In this document: in pieces, positions 61,145 through 64,000 of the stretch
Position numbering within the stretch: the first letter of the stretch is position 1
Layout: every line of letters starts with the position of its first letter
NCBI GenBank assembly: GCA_016712665.1
Contig: JADJQP010000002.1
Location: 646,501-710,500, forward strand
Length of the DNA stretch: 64,000 nucleotides
Origin: Bacteroidota bacterium
Lineage (GTDB): Bacteria > Bacteroidota > Bacteroidia > Chitinophagales > Chitinophagaceae
Direction: 5' to 3'
Translations under genes and position numbers: made by a program
The notes under the pieces: model-generated
Told to the model about the DNA's origin: nothing
What the model saw: only the letters and a program-made list of their open reading frames with translations
Database searches by the model: none

Positions 61145-61173
61145 GACTCCCTTGTATGAGGGAGTCTTTTTTT
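61145..61173 (+). terminator. strong plus-strand terminator with no plus-strand gene before it
   Basis: GACTCCCT (61145-61152) pairs with AGGGAGTC (61159-61166) and a T7 run follows on the plus strand. It fits an intrinsic terminator of a plus-strand transcript. The stretch before it (60945-61144) has no CDS that I can support, so it may end a small RNA or antisense read-through. The minus-strand Nudix gene ends at 61172, but no T-run follows the hairpin in that direction. Confidence 0.7.
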
Positions 61174-61753
61174 ATGTTTGCCCCAATGTATACCCAATTA
61201 AATCTCGCACGGATTCATAGGTTTTGTTGAGCTGAAACGAAATATTCTTTTCATGAATCCAAGCCGCCTTGGTAATACCCTCTTCCAGTTGTGGCTCCAA
61301 ATTAGGAGTATGGCTTTGCATCAAATACCAATAGGTTTCCTTAAAAATAAACGCCCCTTCCAAGTAAATATGGTAGGTATTTATCAAGGGTTTTAATATG
61401 GCTGCATCTTCAATACCTGTTTCTTCCATAACCTCTCGCAGGGCACATACTTCGATACTTTCATCATCCTCCTTCTTACCCTTGGGCAAGTCCCATTTAC
61501 CCCTTCTGAAGATAAACAAATATTGATTCTTGCCATTTGTCACTACGCCTCCGGCTGCTACGATTGTCCTAAACATGCTTCTGAAACCATTCAGCAAATC
61601 AGCCTCATTCCCTTCTACTATTACATGGTTTACCTCGGATATCATTAGTAAATCAAGACATTGCGTTATTTTTTCCTTGCTGCTATTAAAAACGATATGT
61701 GCATCTGTCAGGGATTGATCGTCAAGGCATTGTTTATAATCCTCTGTAAGCAA
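61172..61753 (-). CDS. Nudix hydrolase
   Basis: 193 residues. Two regions: an N-terminal part of about 65 residues, then a Nudix domain with AAGGVVTNGKNQYLFIFRRGKWDLPKGK and the box GKKEDDESIEVCALREVMEETGIED, matching Gx5Ex7REUxEExGU. It should hydrolyse a nucleoside diphosphate linked to another group; the substrate is not predictable. The N-terminal part is uncharacterised. Divergent from pyrE across 81 bases. Confidence 0.9.
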   Translation of the reverse strand: MLTEDYKQCLDDQSLTDAHIVFNSSKEKITQCLDLLMISEVNHVIVEGNEADLLNGFRSMFRTIVAAGGVVTNGKNQYLFIFRRGKWDLPKGKKEDDESIEVCALREVMEETGIEDAAILKPLINTYHIYLEGAFIFKETYWYLMQSHTPNLEPQLEEGITKAAWIHEKNISFQLNKTYESVRDLIGYTLGQT

Positions 61754-61819
61754 TATCTTTTATCATTAAACAGTATTTTTATCATCAGATATACATTTGT
61801 TTTTTAGTGATTCTTAAAG

Positions 61820-61827
61820 TAGGTTTG
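61820..61827 (+). promoter_or_regulatory. promoter of pyrE (TTTG - 20 bases - TAGGTTTG)
   Basis: TAggTTTG at 61820-61827 has a TTTG at 61796-61799, 20 bases upstream, close to the Bacteroidota -33/-7 layout. The ATG at 61835 begins 7 bases after it, so transcripts could be leaderless. A second -7-like element, TAcaTTTG at 61792-61799, shares those bases and would give a leader of about 30 bases. Confidence 0.5.
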
Positions 61828-61834
61828 TGCCATT

Positions 61835-62464
61835 ATGAATAGAGAATTTGCCGTAGCGGAAAAAACTTTTACAAATAAACGCCGTAAAACTAAATCTTCA
61901 AAATCCGTTTACCTGGGCTAGCGGTTGGAAAAGTCCCATTTATTGTGACAATCGAAAATTCTGTCCTATCCACATATCAGAGATTTTATTAAAAGTGAAA
62001 TGACCAATGTTATTTTCACCGAGTTTCCAGAAGCTGAGGTGATTGCAGGGGTTGCCACAGCCGGTATCCCACATGGTGCCCTAGTGGCTGATCTTTTAAC
62101 GCTACCTTTTGTATATGTGCGTTCTAAGCCAAAAGAACATGGCATGGGAAACCAGATCGAAGGCGAATTAGAAAAGGGAAAAAAAGTAGTGGTTATAGAA
62201 GATTTAATTAGTACCGGAATGAGCAGTATGCAGGCAATTGAAGCGTTGCAAATGGCCGGTGCCGAAGTGATAGGAATTTGCAGTGTATTCAACTATGGAT
62301 TTGATGTCGCTAAAAACCTTTTTGAAAGTAAACATATCAGAATGCTCAGTCTTAGCAACTATGATGCGCTCGTGGAACTTGCCCTTGAAAAAAATATTAT
62401 TCAGGAAGCAGACATTCAATTACTAAAAGAATGGAGAACCAACCCCTCTCAATGGGGTCAGTAA
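61835..62464 (+). CDS. pyrE: orotate phosphoribosyltransferase, one early frameshift
   Basis: About 209 residues. Makes orotidine-5'-phosphate from orotate and PRPP in pyrimidine synthesis. ATG 61835 (MNREFAVAEK). The A6 run at 61860-61865 is one base too long; A5 gives AEKLLQINAVKLN and runs on into NPFTWASGWKSPIYCDNR, GVATAGIPHGALVAD, VRSKPKEHG and the PRPP-binding VVVIEDLISTGMSS. All are standard PyrE motifs. Without the repair the first in-frame ATG is at 62000. Confidence 0.93.
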
Positions 62465-62539
62465 TACTCATTAGAGCGTAGAGCAGCGGTTTTGCAGTCT
62501 TTTAAAAAAACTTTAACTCCAAAAAAATAGTAGAGTTTA

Positions 62540-62547
62540 TACATTTG
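62540..62547 (+). promoter_or_regulatory. -7 promoter element (TACATTTG) of the MoxR gene
   Basis: TAnnTTTG match 24 bases upstream of the MoxR ATG at 62572, in a 107-base gap after pyrE. No clear -33 box. Confidence 0.5.
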
Positions 62548-62571
62548 GCCTCAACAAAAATAAACGCATAA

Positions 62572-63573
62572 ATGGAAAATTCTTCTGTTGACATTCGGTT
62601 GCTCAACGAACGCATCAATCAAAAAAGCAGTTTCATTGATTTACTAAATTTGGAAATAGGCAAATCAATAGTCGGTCAAAAATATATGATTGAACGTTTA
62701 CTGATTGGGTTGCTGGCTCAAGGTCACATCCTATTGGAAGGGGTGCCAGGTTTAGCAAAAACGCTTGCGATCAAATCCTTATCACAGGCAATCAACGGAA
62801 AATTCTCACGTATACAGTTCACGCCCGATTTGTTACCTGCTGATGTGGTAGGTACTATGATCTACAATCAGCAACAAAATCAATTTCAAGTTCGAAAGGG
62901 ACCTATTTTTGCAAACTTTGTATTGGCTGATGAAATCAATCGGGCTCCTGCAAAAGTGCAAAGTGCCTTGCTAGAAGCCATGCAGGAAAGACAAATTACA
63001 TTGGGCGATACAACCTTTAAACTGGAAGAACCTTTTTTGGTACTCGCTACCCAAAATCCAATAGAGCAAGAGGGTACGTATGCATTACCAGAAGCTCAAG
63101 TAGATCGATTTATGCTTAAAGTAGTTATTGGCTACCCTGAAAAAGAAGAAGAGCGAATGATCATTCGTCAAAATATCAATCCGCAGTTACAAACAAAAAT
63201 CAATCCGGTAATTTCCCACGAACAAATTCTTGAAGCAAGAGACTTGGTACGAGAGGTTTATATGGACGAAAAAATTGAAAAATATATTCTTGATATAGTA
63301 TTTGCATCAAGACAACCTGAAACCTACAAGCTGGCCAAACTCAAACCACTCATCAGCTATGGTGCCTCGCCACGGGCCAGTATTAATTTAGCATTAGCCT
63401 CAAAGGCCTATGCATTTATTAAGCGCCGAGGATATGTAATACCTGAAGATGTGCGTGCTGTTTGCATGGATGTAATGCGACACAGAATAGGCGTCACCTA
63501 TGAAGCTGAAGCAGAAAATATGACCAGCGAAATGATCGTAAATGAAATATTAAACGCTGTTGAAGTTCCATAA
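62572..63573 (+). CDS. MoxR-type AAA+ ATPase
   Basis: 333 residues, the usual MoxR length. Walker A is GVPGLAKT, Walker B LADEINRAP, sensor 1 is within LVLATQNPIEQEGTY, and the arginine finger region LPEAQVDRFMLK follows. MoxR ATPases act as chaperones for vWA-domain partners, often encoded in the same operon with DUF58, as here. The substrate is unknown in this case. Confidence 0.95.
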   Translation: MENSSVDIRLLNERINQKSSFIDLLNLEIGKSIVGQKYMIERLLIGLLAQGHILLEGVPGLAKTLAIKSLSQAINGKFSRIQFTPDLLPADVVGTMIYNQQQNQFQVRKGPIFANFVLADEINRAPAKVQSALLEAMQERQITLGDTTFKLEEPFLVLATQNPIEQEGTYALPEAQVDRFMLKVVIGYPEKEEERMIIRQNINPQLQTKINPVISHEQILEARDLVREVYMDEKIEKYILDIVFASRQPETYKLAKLKPLISYGASPRASINLALASKAYAFIKRRGYVIPEDVRAVCMDVMRHRIGVTYEAEAENMTSEMIVNEILNAVEVP

Positions 63574-63664
63574 GCACATCAACTATAAACCTGAATGGAA
63601 TTAGACAGGTATTATCTTTTTAACTTTTCACCCATAATAATTTACTAAAAAATATTGCCTGCCG

Positions 63665-64000
63665 TTGCTCACCACCACTGAAATATTAAAGCGAGTACGC
63701 TCCATTGAAATAAAAACCAAGGGCCTAAGCAACCATATTTTTGGTGGCGAGTACCACAGTGCCTTTAAGGGAAGGGGTATGAGTTTCAGCGAAGTAAGAG
63801 AGTATGCATTTGGTGATGATGTGCGAACCATCGACTGGAATGTAACGGCGCGCTTCCATTCACCCTATATCAAAGTATTTGAGGAAGAGCGCGAACTAAC
63901 CCTAATGCTACTTGTAGATATTAGCGCCAGTTCACTATTTGGAAGTACCAAACAAAGCAAACGAGATTTGATTACTGAAATATCTGCGGTATTGTCGTTT
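63665..64000 (+). CDS. DUF58 family protein (partial, runs off the window)
   Basis: At least 112 residues visible. The hallmarks are HIFGGEYHSAFKGRGMSFSEVREY, GDDVRTIDWNVTAR and, near the end, the vWA-like LLVDISASSLFGS with a MIDAS-type DxSxS. No ATG is found in frame after the stop at 63638-63640. A TTG at 63665 is possible, but the ATG at 63595, which opens MELDRYYLFNF in another frame, suggests a missed indel near 63640. It follows moxR by about 90 bases and should be in the same operon, as is usual for MoxR-DUF58 gene pairs. Confidence 0.8.
   Translation, partial: MLTTTEILKRVRSIEIKTKGLSNHIFGGEYHSAFKGRGMSFSEVREYAFGDDVRTIDWNVTARFHSPYIKVFEEERELTLMLLVDISASSLFGSTKQSKRDLITEISAVLSF

Noticed and set aside
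62465..62510. tRNA-like string after pyrE (TAGAGCAGCGGTTTTGCA)
   Set aside because: It resembles a D-arm, but no matching acceptor stem, anticodon arm or T-loop is present.

Overview
The window is from a Bacteroidota chromosome, probably from the Sphingobacteriia/Chitinophagia/Saprospiria side. The evidence is: five exported proteins with type IX secretion (T9SS) sorting signals (one type A C-terminal domain and four type B 'CHU_C' gliding-associated domains); several TAnnTTTG -7 promoter elements, the Bacteroidota consensus; the DUF177-rpmF-plsX gene order; a C-minus bL32; and low GC. I see no rRNA, tRNA, CRISPR array, insertion sequence or phage gene.

Layout. 1-5.3 kb: tail of an unidentified frame, a C25 (gingipain-like) protease, an L,D-transpeptidase lipoprotein and a broken acetyl-CoA synthetase. 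5.6-18.7 kb (minus): giant cell-surface protein 1, about 4,380 residues with about 50 SprB-type repeats. 19.1-20.6 kb (minus): a small operon of a possible HolD/psi-like gene, rdgB and a hot-dog thioesterase. 20.6-28.0 kb (plus): ilvE, a degenerate Gfo/Idh-like protein, a lipoprotein, a polyprenyl-phosphate sugar transferase and an M1 metallopeptidase. 28.1-29.9 kb: DUF177-rpmF-plsX. 30.0-32.5 kb (minus): DUF4397 lipoprotein, rhomboid protease, class I aminotransferase. 32.6-43.7 kb (minus): giant surface protein 2, about 3,700 residues and about 40 SprB-type repeats, including five copies of an exact 942-bp higher-order unit. 44-51 kb: 2-oxoacid dehydrogenase E2, pterin dehydratase, SRAP protein, DEAD-box helicase, a beta-barrel protein, two unidentified exported proteins and tsaD. 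51-58 kb: two further CHU_C proteins flanking recA and prmC. 58-64 kb: a von Willebrand A protein, a NadR-like kinase, YebC/PmpR, a Nudix hydrolase, pyrE, and a MoxR-DUF58 pair running off the end.

Sequence quality matters for every reader. About 25 indels or point stops break genes, including recA, tsaD and pyrE. Most are single-base length errors in short homopolymers, so they look like consensus errors in a draft or metagenomic assembly rather than biological decay. I therefore describe broken reading frames as single genes. The exception is acs, where about 40 codons are also missing.

The most interesting content is the pair of giant T9SS adhesin-like proteins. They have different N-terminal heads, are built from SprB-type repeats amplified as four-repeat higher-order units, and share a related module just before the sorting domain. 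In giant 1 most repeats carry four cysteines, and the two extra ones appear or vanish together across both proteins, which points to a second disulfide per repeat.
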